The notes beneath the pieces were generated by a model. The model saw only the letters and a list, made by a program, of their open reading frames with translations, did not search any database and was not told the origin of the DNA. DNA of 44,985 nt. Source: DATLMR01 sp035634255. GTDB lineage: Bacteria > Acidobacteriota > Blastocatellia > UBA7656. The stretch spans positions 1 to 44,985 of the forward strand of contig DASQDI010000062.1 of NCBI GenBank assembly GCA_035634255.1, in the 5' to 3' direction. The position numbers were made by a program, and so were the translations under genes. Below, piece by piece: positions 1 through 7,505 of the stretch; the stretch's first letter is position 1, and each line of letters starts with the position of its first letter.

Positions 1-40
1 GCCCCGCGGCCCCGGTCAACTCCGAGTATCTAGCCCCGGA

Positions 41-1063
41 TCACTTGTCGAAGCCGCGGTCACGCAGCTTCACCAGTTCTTCGACCGAGAGGTTGGTGAA
101 CCCGCGCGATTTCACCTTGTTGATGAACTCCGACGTGACCCCGTGATCGCGCATGCGGACCAACTGCTCGACCGTCACGTCGGTATAGCCATGAGCCTTC
201 ACCTCTTTGATGTAGTCGGGCGTGACCCCGTGGTCGCGCATCCTCACGAGCTTCTCTAAAGGCAGGCGGCCGTAGCCCTCGGCCTCCACTTCTTTGATGA
301 ATTCGGGCGTGACGCCGTGATCCCTGGTCCTGACGAGCATCTCGGCGGGCGTGTCCTTGTAGCCGGCGGCGTTCAACTCCCTGATGAACTCTATGCTCAC
401 CCCGTGGTCCACCATCCTGGTCAGCTGGTCGACCGATTGGAGGGTGTAGCCGAGCGCCTTCAACTCCCTGACGTACTCGATGGTGACCCCGTGAGTGCCC
501 ATGCGCACTATCTGGCCGAGCGTCGCCTGCGCGTACCCCTGCGCTTTAAGCTCGTCCAAGAACGCGAGCGTCATGCCGCTCATGGCCATCTGAAACATCT
601 GGCGCTCGGTGGGCTCGTCGTAGCCCCGGCCCCTGAGTTCGGAGGCGAAGGAGGGGTTAGCCGCGAACGTGAAGTGGCCGGACCCGCGCCCGTCTTTGAA
701 CCACCCCTCGCAGTTCAACACGCCCGCGTCCCGCACGATCTGGAACCGCACCTGCGAGCCCGCCGACATCATCTGCGCCTGGCTGAGCCCCTGCAAATGC
801 TCCGGCGCGAGGTTGAACCCCATCGTGTTTTTGCCATAGCCCCGGCCCTCGTCCCCGTAGGTCAGGGTCAGATAGAGAGCGGGCTTGTCGCGCCGGCCCT
901 CAATCGTCCACTGGCCTTCGTACCCGCCTTGCGCGCTCGCGCCGACGAGCGGGAAGCACCCGAGAGCCGCCGCCGCCAGATGTAGCACGATTACGAATGC
1001 GCCTGCCCTGTGAGCGGCCGCGGCCCGCGAGCCCGTCCGCGCTGTTGATCTCTCCGCGTGCAT
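41..1063 (-). CDS. Secreted 29-residue-repeat protein, paralog A of the BlaR1 operon
   Basis: This 340-residue protein has an N-terminal hydrophobic segment (about residues 22-45, ending ASAQG), consistent with a signal peptide. A globular domain follows (about 48-145) and contains the FQIVRDAGVLNCEGWFKDG block. About seven 29-residue repeats fill the rest, with consensus (R/K)E(L/V)xAxGYxxxxxxxLVRMRDHGVTPEFI; the first unit is degenerate. The start is supported by an AGGAGGTG ribosome site just upstream. The same repeats occur in the next gene (1087-2037) and in the BlaR1 protein (2126-4231), all on the minus strand, so this is probably the last gene of the BlaI-BlaR1 operon. I do not know its biochemical role. 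A ligand- or peptide-binding role outside the membrane is a guess. The repeats are probably alpha-helical hairpins. Confidence 0.8.
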   Translation of the reverse strand: MHAERSTARTGSRAAAAHRAGAFVIVLHLAAAALGCFPLVGASAQGGYEGQWTIEGRRDKPALYLTLTYGDEGRGYGKNTMGFNLAPEHLQGLSQAQMMSAGSQVRFQIVRDAGVLNCEGWFKDGRGSGHFTFAANPSFASELRGRGYDEPTERQMFQMAMSGMTLAFLDELKAQGYAQATLGQIVRMGTHGVTIEYVRELKALGYTLQSVDQLTRMVDHGVSIEFIRELNAAGYKDTPAEMLVRTRDHGVTPEFIKEVEAEGYGRLPLEKLVRMRDHGVTPDYIKEVKAHGYTDVTVEQLVRMRDHGVTSEFINKVKSRGFTNLSVEELVKLRDRGFDK

Positions 1064-1086
1064 GTTTCACCTCCTGAGGTTACGCC

Positions 1087-2037
1087 TTACAGTTCCTTGT
1101 CAAAGCCGTGAATTCTCAGCCTTACCAGCTCGTCGACGGACAGGTCTTTGAATCCCCTGTCCTTCATCTTCTGGATGAACTCAGGGCTCACGCCGTGAAT
1201 CCGCATCGCGACGAGCTGATTGACGGGCACCCTGTCGTAGCCGAGTTGCTTCAGTTCCCTGATAAAGTTCGGGCTCACTCCGTGAATCCGCATGGAGATG
1301 AGCTGGTCAATCGGCGGCTGGTTGTACCCTTCGGCTTGCAGCTCGCGGATGAATTCCGGGGTCGCTCCATGAATCCGCATCGCGACGAGCTGATCGACCG
1401 GAGGGTGATCGTACCCGGCGGCCCTCAATTCGGAGATGAACTGCGGCGTCGCCCCGTGAATCTTCATCGCGACCAGCTTGTCGACCGGCAGGCGCTCATA
1501 CCCGAGCGCGGCAAGCTCGCGGATGAAGACCCGGCTCACGTCCAGCACGGCCAGGGTGAATAGCTTCTCGTCCGACAGGGTGCCGTAGCCGAGGCCCTGC
1601 ATCTCGCTCGCGAAGCCGCGGTCGGGCGCGAACGTGAAGTGGCCGGACCCGCGCCCGTCTTTGAACCACCCCTCGCAGTTCAACACGCCCGCGTCCCGCA
1701 CGATCTGGAACTGGGCGGCCGCGCCGCTCCCGGCCATCTGCGCCTGAGTCAGCCCCCTGAAGTGTTCGAGCCTCACGCTGTCCGACGAATTGAAGTTGCC
1801 GCGCCCGTTCCGGCTGCGCTGTATCGTCAGGTGAACCGAATCCGGCCTGCGTTCTTTCCCGCGATCAGGCTCGATTATCCACTGGCCCGTGATCGCTTCC
1901 TGCGCCGACGTTGAAGAGAGCGAGCCGTAGCAGAGCGCGGACACGAGGGCCACGACGACCGCCCTCATAAAATAACGCGGCGCGGCCGCCGAGACGGGAT
2001 AGAGCGGCGAAGAGTGAAGATAATTCTTAAAGTTCAT
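1087..2037 (-). CDS. Secreted 29-residue-repeat protein, paralog B of the BlaR1 operon
   Basis: This 316-residue paralog of 41-1063 has the same architecture: a hydrophobic N-terminus (about residues 23-45, ending STSAQ), a domain of about 100 residues containing the shared NCEGWFKDGRGSGHF block, then about six 29-residue repeats with consensus RELxxxGYxxxPVDQLVAMRIHGVSPEFI. A perfect AGGAGG lies just upstream of the ATG. It sits 23 bp upstream of paralog A and 88 bp downstream of BlaR1, so it is likely co-transcribed. The domain coding for the conserved block is identical to paralog A over 85 nucleotides, although flanking sequence has diverged. Function is unknown. The location suggests that the BlaI/BlaR1 pair controls it or senses through it. 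Confidence 0.8.
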   Translation of the reverse strand: MNFKNYLHSSPLYPVSAAAPRYFMRAVVVALVSALCYGSLSSTSAQEAITGQWIIEPDRGKERRPDSVHLTIQRSRNGRGNFNSSDSVRLEHFRGLTQAQMAGSGAAAQFQIVRDAGVLNCEGWFKDGRGSGHFTFAPDRGFASEMQGLGYGTLSDEKLFTLAVLDVSRVFIRELAALGYERLPVDKLVAMKIHGATPQFISELRAAGYDHPPVDQLVAMRIHGATPEFIRELQAEGYNQPPIDQLISMRIHGVSPNFIRELKQLGYDRVPVNQLVAMRIHGVSPEFIQKMKDRGFKDLSVDELVRLRIHGFDKEL

Positions 2038-2125
2038 ATCGGCCTCCTGTAGAGACAGACCTTCCCCCTAAAGGTTCAAGCCCTCTACTTGCTAAGACAA
2101 TTTTCGGCGGCAGCGCGTGCCGCTG

Positions 2126-4231
2126 TTATTTGTTCCGGGACCCCGGAATGAGGTTCATTCGTCGCAGTTCGATAAGCTGGTCTATCGTGACATCGCTGAA
2201 TCCCCGGCCCCTGACCAGCTCGACGAAGGCGGGCGTCACTGCGTTAAATTTCATCTGCAAAAGTTGGTCGAAGGTTGGCCTGTAGCCGAAAGAGCGCATG
2301 GCCTCTATAAATTTCGGCGTGACCCCGTGTATGCGCGCGCTCGTGAGCTGGTCCGCCGACAGGTCAGAGTACCCGAGCGAACCCAACTCCTTGATGAATC
2401 CCTCACTCACGCCGTGAACCCTGAACGCGATGAGCTGCGCTTCCGAAAGGTCCTCGCGCAAGTGCCCCCTGATCGCCTGAATGAATGCCGGGGAGACTCC
2501 ATGCACCCTGAAAGCCGTCAGGTCTTTGGCGGAAACGCGGTCGTAGCCGAGCTCTTTAATAGCCCGGATGTAATCGGCGCTTACCCCGTGAACTCTGAAC
2601 GCCGTCAGGGTTTCGGCGGGAAGGTTATCGTAGCCGAGAGTCTTCAGCTCGGAGACGAACTGTGGACTCACTCCGTGAACCCTGAACGCGACGAGCTGTT
2701 CGGGGGTGAGGGTCGACAGGCCCTCCGCATTGAGCTTCTCGATGAGCCCGGTCGTGACGCCGTGAACCTTGAACGCGACGAGCTGGCTGACGGACAGCTT
2801 CATATTCAAAAGTGAATTGGCTTCGGCGGCGAAGGCCGGCGTGATGTTATGGACATCGAGCGCGGTCAGCTCATCAACGGAGAGGTTCGCATAGCCGATA
2901 TCTCTCATCGAGCCCGTGAAATCCTGCGGGCCGCCCGAACCGCCGGACTGCCCGTCGCCTGAGATAGGCTCTGCCTCCGTCGCAATCGGCTGCCCGGCGT
3001 CAGGCTCTTCTGCTTCAGAGTCGTACTCGGGCTCGGCCTGCGGCGGTGCGCCTTTAGCTCTTTGAGCCGGTTCCTGGTCCGCACCCTCACCCGCCGGCGT
3101 TTTGCCGACCGAGGGGCCGGACTGCGCTGCGGGCGTCGTCGCGACCGGGCCGCTGGCTTCGGCCTTCTGGCTTTTGGATAGCAGCAAAGCATGCGCGCCC
3201 GCTAGTAAAAAAAGAATCGTCGCGACTGCTACCGCACCGGTTACCCCTGACTCGAAGCGATGCGCCCGCGCGGGGCGGCCGATTAAACGCTGAATGCGGC
3301 GCAGCAGAGAGCCGCCGCTCGCCGCGACCGCGAGGCGGGGCGGGGCGATTCTGAGCTGCTCAAGCTCGGCCAGAGCGCGCGCGTAAAGAAGCACGTTGCC
3401 GCAGGCCGCGACCGCGAGGTCGTCGCAGCAATGCTCGCGCTCTTCCCTTATTTCTGCCGAAACCCACCAGACCGCCGGGTGGTAAAAGAGCAGGGTCTCT
3501 ACCGCGGTCTGTAGCAGGTTGATCAAGTAGTCGTACCGGCGGACGTGCGCCAGCTCGTGCGCGATGAGCGCCTCGATCTGCGCGGCGCTCAAGCCGGTGA
3601 CCGCGCTCGCGGGCAGGAGTATGACGGGGCGGAGCCAGCCGATGACCGTGGGCACTTCCACGACGAGCGACTCGCACAGGCGGACGTGCCTCGACACCCC
3701 GAGCCTCTCGGCGAGGTCGCGAATCTTCCCCTGCCACTGCTCAAGCGCGGGGCCGGTTTCGCGCCGCCTGAGCCTGTGCGCCACCACCAGCCCGCCCGCG
3801 AATCTCAGCGAGAAGAAGAGTACTCCGGCAAACCACAGGGCGAGCAGCCACGGCAGGTACAGAGCGAGTCGCTCACTAGCCCATTGCTTTAAGGAGGTCG
3901 ATTGCGTCGAGGCCGGCGAGCCGGAGGCACGTTGAGGCGCGCCCGCTATCATCGGCTCAGCCTGAGCACCCGCGGGCGACGCTTCTACAAAGACATGCGC
4001 GCCCGCCGGCGAACGGCTCATTTCGAACAGAGAGATCACCGGCGCGGCGAGCATCAGCCCGAGCGCGGAGCAGGCCGCCGCGTACCGAATGTTGGCCGCG
4101 CGCTTTCGCAACAGGACTTTTGCGAGGGCATAAAGAGCGGCTATCGCCGCGCCCTGCCAGATGAAATGCACCAGCGCCCAGCCGAGGGCCTGGATCATCG
4201 TACTCGTGAGTAAAGTCTCGATAGCGCTCAT
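2126..4231 (-). CDS. BlaR1/MecR1-type M56 membrane metalloprotease with a repeat-type sensor region
   Basis: The 701-residue protein has the M56 (BlaR1) architecture. Hydrophobic helices lie at about 10-38, 47-68 and 122-150. The zinc-protease motif HELAH is at 225-229, with the downstream E266-H267 of the EHCCDD motif as the likely third ligand region. A further membrane helix follows at about 325-348. In classical BlaR1 the C-terminal domain is a penicillin-binding sensor. Here a Pro/Ala/Glu-rich linker (about 355-435) leads into about nine 29-residue repeats of the type ELKxLGYDxLxxxxLTAFRVHGVSPxFI. The start codon overlaps the BlaI stop by 4 nt (ATGA), showing translational coupling. The family role is ligand-triggered proteolysis that relieves BlaI repression. 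The ligand here is unknown, and I see no beta-lactamase nearby. Confidence 0.9.
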   Translation of the reverse strand: MSAIETLLTSTMIQALGWALVHFIWQGAAIAALYALAKVLLRKRAANIRYAAACSALGLMLAAPVISLFEMSRSPAGAHVFVEASPAGAQAEPMIAGAPQRASGSPASTQSTSLKQWASERLALYLPWLLALWFAGVLFFSLRFAGGLVVAHRLRRRETGPALEQWQGKIRDLAERLGVSRHVRLCESLVVEVPTVIGWLRPVILLPASAVTGLSAAQIEALIAHELAHVRRYDYLINLLQTAVETLLFYHPAVWWVSAEIREEREHCCDDLAVAACGNVLLYARALAELEQLRIAPPRLAVAASGGSLLRRIQRLIGRPARAHRFESGVTGAVAVATILFLLAGAHALLLSKSQKAEASGPVATTPAAQSGPSVGKTPAGEGADQEPAQRAKGAPPQAEPEYDSEAEEPDAGQPIATEAEPISGDGQSGGSGGPQDFTGSMRDIGYANLSVDELTALDVHNITPAFAAEANSLLNMKLSVSQLVAFKVHGVTTGLIEKLNAEGLSTLTPEQLVAFRVHGVSPQFVSELKTLGYDNLPAETLTAFRVHGVSADYIRAIKELGYDRVSAKDLTAFRVHGVSPAFIQAIRGHLREDLSEAQLIAFRVHGVSEGFIKELGSLGYSDLSADQLTSARIHGVTPKFIEAMRSFGYRPTFDQLLQMKFNAVTPAFVELVRGRGFSDVTIDQLIELRRMNLIPGSRNK

Positions 4232-4647
4232 TGTTCTCCCTGCTCGAACTCCTCAAGCATTCTTCTGATCTTCGCAAGCTCCTGCTCGGACGACCTCCTG
4301 TTGGCGGTAAGCGCATGCATGACGAGTCCCGTGGCCGAGCCTTCAAACACTCTTTCGAGCAGGTCGGTCACGAGCTGCTGCTGAGTCTGCTCGCGGGCGA
4401 GCCGGGCTTCGTAAACGTGCGCGCGCTGGCGCTCGTCCCTCCTGACCAGCCCCTTGTCGGTCATGATCTGCAGCATCTTCAACACGGTCGTGTAGCCCGT
4501 CGGCTTCGCGGCATTCAGAGTCTCCTGAACCTCGCGCACGGTGCTCGGCCCCCTCTGCCATAGCACCCTGAGAATGTCCAGTTCTGTGTCGGTCGGCCGC
4601 GCCAGACTCGTCTTCGCCATATCTTTCCGCTTCTTTCCTAATTTCAC
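4228..4647 (-). CDS. BlaI/MecI/CopY-family winged-helix repressor
   Basis: A 139-residue protein, or 130 residues from the internal ATG at 4620, which has a good purine-rich GGAAAG site upstream; the GTG at 4647 is the longer alternative. The N-terminal part (PTDTELDILRVLWQRGPSTV, then TGYTTVLKMLQIMTDKGLV) is the typical BlaI winged helix, followed by a helical dimerisation and cleavage tail. Family members bind inverted repeats as dimers and are cleaved by the cognate BlaR1 protease. It overlaps the BlaR1 start by 4 nt. Two inverted repeats directly upstream (4660-4696) are probable autoregulatory operators. Confidence 0.93.
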   Translation of the reverse strand: MKLGKKRKDMAKTSLARPTDTELDILRVLWQRGPSTVREVQETLNAAKPTGYTTVLKMLQIMTDKGLVRRDERQRAHVYEARLAREQTQQQLVTDLLERVFEGSATGLVMHALTANRRSSEQELAKIRRMLEEFEQGEQ

Positions 4648-4659
4648 GCCCCGATACTA

Positions 4660-4677
4660 CTACGAAGGATTTCGTAG
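4660..4677. promoter_or_regulatory. Probable BlaI operator 1 (perfect 7-bp inverted repeat)
   Basis: CTACGAA-GGAT-TTCGTAG is a perfect 7-bp inverted repeat with a 4-nt spacer. It lies 13 bp upstream of the GTG start of the BlaI gene and 40 bp upstream of its ATG start. Its half-site resembles, but does not match, the TACA/TGTA core of classical Bla/Mec operators. Confidence 0.7.
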
Positions 4678-4682
4678 AGTCA

Positions 4683-4696
4683 ACGAAAATCTTCGT
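4683..4696. promoter_or_regulatory. Probable BlaI operator 2 (5-bp inverted repeat)
   Basis: ACGAA-AATC-TTCGT shares the ACGAA/TTCGT core of operator 1 with the same 4-nt spacer. The two centres (4668.5 and 4689.5) are 21 bp apart, two helical turns, so dimers could bind cooperatively on one face. Confidence 0.65.
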
Positions 4697-4844
4697 AGTT
4701 CCGGCGGGCGCGGGGAGAAGCCCCACGGAATTGACGAAGGCCAAAGAGGCCAAGGCGCTCGATGGGGCGTAGCCTTCCCGAGCTTTCCAAATCGTTCGAT
4801 GAATTTCCGTCAACAGGTTTGAGGCGGGAATTATTAGTAAAGAC

Positions 4845-5328
4845 TCAGGCGTTGCGCTTGCGTTCTTTCAGGATTGCTTCTAACTCAGCGATGGCCTCAA
4901 GGTCTTTGGGGCGACCCGCCGCGCGCTTGACATGAATGAAGCGTTCCAGGCCGAGACAGAAACATTCGACGCCAAAGAGCTCCACCTGAACCGAATATGG
5001 CAATAGATCATCGTAGCCGCCGCCGATGATCTCTCCCAATAAATCAACCGCCCCGAGCCCGGTCATCAGGACAAAGTTCAGGCCGTTCCAGATTGTCCGC
5101 TCATCCCAGCTGAAGGGGAGGCCGGGAGGCGCGCCACGCGGGTAAGGCGCGTATTCAGATAGAGCGGTCACGAGCCGGGCGATGTTCTCCTGAGGAGCGC
5201 CGGTAAACTATATCCAAGTCCTGAGTCAGCCTGGCAGAGCCGTGAGCCGTGGCAGCGGCGCCGCCCACGATAATGAACTCCACCCGGCCGTGAGCCAGCG
5301 CGCGCAGCAGTCCGCGAAAGTCGGTCAT
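4845..5328 (-). pseudogene. Frameshifted nucleotidyltransferase (MNT/AbiEii-like fold)
   Basis: Two minus-strand reading frames together give one protein of about 160 residues. The N-terminal frame starts at ATG 5328 (MTDFRGLLRALA...) and contains GGAAATAHGSARLTQDLDIV, the typical nucleotidyltransferase G-G...DxD pattern. It then runs into a stop. The C-terminal frame continues ENIARLVTALSEY... to the stop at 4845 (ending ILKERKRNA). Removing one G at about 5186-5196 would restore a continuous ENIARLV junction, so the defect looks like a single-base insertion. It could also be a sequencing error. The start overlaps the preceding small gene by 4 nt, so the pair was once coupled. Family roles include nucleotide transfer to small molecules or toxins; the specific role is unknown. 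Confidence 0.7.
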
Positions 5329-5522
5329 CGGGGCGGCTCCCGGCGGGCGCGCCGCAACTCTTCGGCAAACTCCTGTAGCCGCATCAGGTTTTCGAACCGC
5401 TGCTCGACCGACAGCCGCAGGTTCTCGCGGATCAGAGTTCGATCCACATCCCTTTTATAAACCTCGATGACCGGGTCGGGCTCGAAAGGCTGGTCTTGCT
5501 GGCTCGCCGCATCTTCAGTCAT
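5325..5522 (-). CDS. Small charged protein coupled to the nucleotidyltransferase
   Basis: This 65-residue hydrophilic protein starts MTEDAASQQDQPFEPDPVIE and ends in a helical segment (SVEQRFENLMRLQEFAEELR). Its TGA overlaps the ATG of the nucleotidyltransferase pseudogene by 4 nt, the signature of a two-gene unit. I recognise it only as the small helical partner often seen ahead of such nucleotidyltransferases; no function can be assigned. A toxin-antitoxin style pairing is possible but not demonstrated, since no HEPN motif is visible. Confidence 0.7.
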   Translation of the reverse strand: MTEDAASQQDQPFEPDPVIEVYKRDVDRTLIRENLRLSVEQRFENLMRLQEFAEELRRARREPPR

Positions 5523-5694
5523 GTGTCACCAGGCCTATGATCTTTTTGAATCGATTCACGCTTCAATCGACTTATGGTAGAGCGAGTATACCACAGGCCC
5601 TCCGATTCTTAGACCGAGCCGCTCAGGTAGAATTCAAATGTGTGCGCGCCGCCCGCGTCACGAGTTGACACAAATTTCCTGCTTCCAGTAGGCT

Positions 5695-6534
5695 ATGTTC
5701 CCCATGCTCGATAAGATGGCAAGCCTGGCGCGCGATATGGCCCGACAGCCGGGCTTCGCGTTCGAGGATTACGGCCGTCTGTTTTCGGGGCTGGACCGCG
5801 CGAACGTCGCACGAATGTTCGAGCAGATTCTGCGCGAGATTCTCGAAGCGACCGCCGACAGGGAACAGCCTTATGACGATCAGGCCCATCTCGTGAGCGA
5901 CGGCGATTTTAATCTGACGCTCAGGATTGTGGGACGGCCCGCCGAGATACTGGATCACATCACGGCCAGCGAATTCGACATGCTCGCCGTCAACCTGACG
6001 GGCGACCCGGTGGCCCTCCCGGTCTACCGGACGACCATCGACGCGGGCTCGGCGCATGAGCGGCCGGGCCCTTTGATCGGGCCGGAGCGGGTCACCGTCG
6101 GGCCGTACGGGTGGCGCAAGTTTTCGGCTTACGCCGAGACCGCCGACCTCGCCGGCGCGGACCGCGAGGCCCCCTTTCTCGTCCTGCATTCCCGAGCGCG
6201 GGGAACGACGACCTGGGTCTTCAGCCGCTCGACCCGCGCGCCGGTCGGGATGACCGACAATTACCTGCAAAGTTCGCGCGTCCGGATCGCGGCGCGGGTC
6301 ATGGGCGAGCTTAAGGGTGGCGCGGAGGTGGTCGACACCCTCGAAGGGCTGGCGCGCTCCGAATACATGCACTTCGTGCGGTGGGAGGCCGCCGAAAGCG
6401 TGTACAAGATTGACCCCTCGCGCGGGGCGGCGCTCCTGCGCGGCCATCTCGTCAACGACGCGCACCCCTCGATCCGCAAGGCGGCGAGGGCCACGCTTGA
6501 GAACATTGACGCGGCGTCGGGCGCGAAGCATTAG
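5695..6534 (+). CDS. HEAT-tailed protein, degenerate cupin-like partner A
   Basis: The 279-residue soluble protein has no signal peptide. Its C-terminal part (about 218-275: SEYMHFVRWEAAESVYKID..., HPSIRKAARATLENI) is a HEAT-like helical repeat. The central region (about 95-190, FDMLAVNLTGDPVALPVYR... GPERVTVGPYGWRKF... APFLVLHS) follows the same order of blocks as the next gene, but lacks that protein's HDHNFDFL histidine cluster, so it may be a catalytically dead paralog. It ends 7 bp before the next ATG, so the two are certainly co-transcribed. Function unknown. Confidence 0.8.
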   Translation: MFPMLDKMASLARDMARQPGFAFEDYGRLFSGLDRANVARMFEQILREILEATADREQPYDDQAHLVSDGDFNLTLRIVGRPAEILDHITASEFDMLAVNLTGDPVALPVYRTTIDAGSAHERPGPLIGPERVTVGPYGWRKFSAYAETADLAGADREAPFLVLHSRARGTTTWVFSRSTRAPVGMTDNYLQSSRVRIAARVMGELKGGAEVVDTLEGLARSEYMHFVRWEAAESVYKIDPSRGAALLRGHLVNDAHPSIRKAARATLENIDAASGAKH

Positions 6535-6541
6535 GAGGCGT

Positions 6542-7438
6542 ATGGCCCTCACGATCACATCGCAAACGCCTGACTCCATCTCCCTCGACGAGTATATCGA
6601 CTTCTGCGACTCCCGGCCCGACCTCCACGACCCTGAGCAGGCGATTGCGACCGCCGACAAGCTCAAAGCGCTCGCCAACAACAAGAGCTTTCTGGTCTCC
6701 TACCTCAACGAGGAGATGAAGGAGATCGGCCGCTTTCAGGAGCGGAACGACTTCAAGCCGCCGACGTTCATCCTGCACCGGGGGTCGGGCTACACCGTCC
6801 GGGCCGTCGTGTGGCTGCCGGCCGACGAAGTTGACAACCCGGAGATATTCTCGTACTACGAGACGCACGACCACAACTTCGACTTCCTGACCTGCGGGTA
6901 CCACGGATCGGGCTACCGCACGGTCATCTATCAATACGAGCATGATCGCGTGCTCGGCTATCCGGGGGAGAAGGTCGCTCTGGAATTTCTGGAAGATACG
7001 ACTCTGCCGGAAGGGAAGCTGATGTATTACTTCTCCAGCCGCGACGTGCACACGCAGCTTCCGCCCGAGGAGCTTTCGATCTCTCTGAACCTGGTCCTGC
7101 CGCGCAGGAGGCGGCCGCGCGCCGCGCAGTACGAGTTTGATCTTGCCACGGGGTCGGTGCAGTCACACTTCTCCGACATGCATATGCGCCGGCTGATCTT
7201 TTCGGCGGTAAAGCAGGTGGGAGACGACAACAGTCTGGACATCCTCCTGACCATAGCGCGGCAACATGCGAACCATCGCACGCGCGCGCTCGCGTGGGAG
7301 ACGATGATAAGCCGCAAGCCTGATGAGGCCGAATCGTTTCTGAGCGCGGCGATGGATGATGCCAGCCCGTACGTCAAAGAGATGGCGCGCCGCGCATGCG
7401 GTGATAAGCCCGATTCTTTCAAACCCGGTAATCAGTGA
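6542..7438 (+). CDS. Cupin-like domain plus HEAT repeats, partner B
   Basis: A 298-residue protein. The ATG at 6542 is preceded by AGGAGG, which argues against longer upstream starts. The middle contains ETHDHNFDFLTCGYHGSGYR and, about 60 residues later, YYFSSRDVHTQLPPEELSIS, a His-rich cupin or double-stranded beta-helix pattern that could bind a metal. The C-terminal part (about 215-290) is HEAT-like (SLDILLTIARQHANHRTRALAWETM..., SPYVKEMARRACG). It forms a tandem pair with 5695-6534. I do not recognise a characterised family. The presence of an Fe(II)/2OG oxygenase and a sulfotransferase within 3 kb makes a peptide- or metabolite-modification role conceivable, but that is inference. Confidence 0.82.
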   Translation: MALTITSQTPDSISLDEYIDFCDSRPDLHDPEQAIATADKLKALANNKSFLVSYLNEEMKEIGRFQERNDFKPPTFILHRGSGYTVRAVVWLPADEVDNPEIFSYYETHDHNFDFLTCGYHGSGYRTVIYQYEHDRVLGYPGEKVALEFLEDTTLPEGKLMYYFSSRDVHTQLPPEELSISLNLVLPRRRRPRAAQYEFDLATGSVQSHFSDMHMRRLIFSAVKQVGDDNSLDILLTIARQHANHRTRALAWETMISRKPDEAESFLSAAMDDASPYVKEMARRACGDKPDSFKPGNQ

Positions 7439-7505
7439 CGGCGGCCCTCGGTCCGGGCCGGCGCGAGTGTGCGCATCAGTCGGCTTCTCATCACTCGTCC
7501 TCGCA

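Noticed and set aside
2117..2815. Long plus-strand frame antisense to the BlaR1 repeats, itself repetitive (VNPERDEL)
   Set aside because: It is the complement of the 29-residue repeat array; its repeats are a by-product and there is no ribosome site.
5623..6684. Minus-strand frame of 353 codons across the HEAT/cupin genes
   Set aside because: Arg/Pro-rich antisense shadow; the plus-strand genes have clear domains and ribosome sites.
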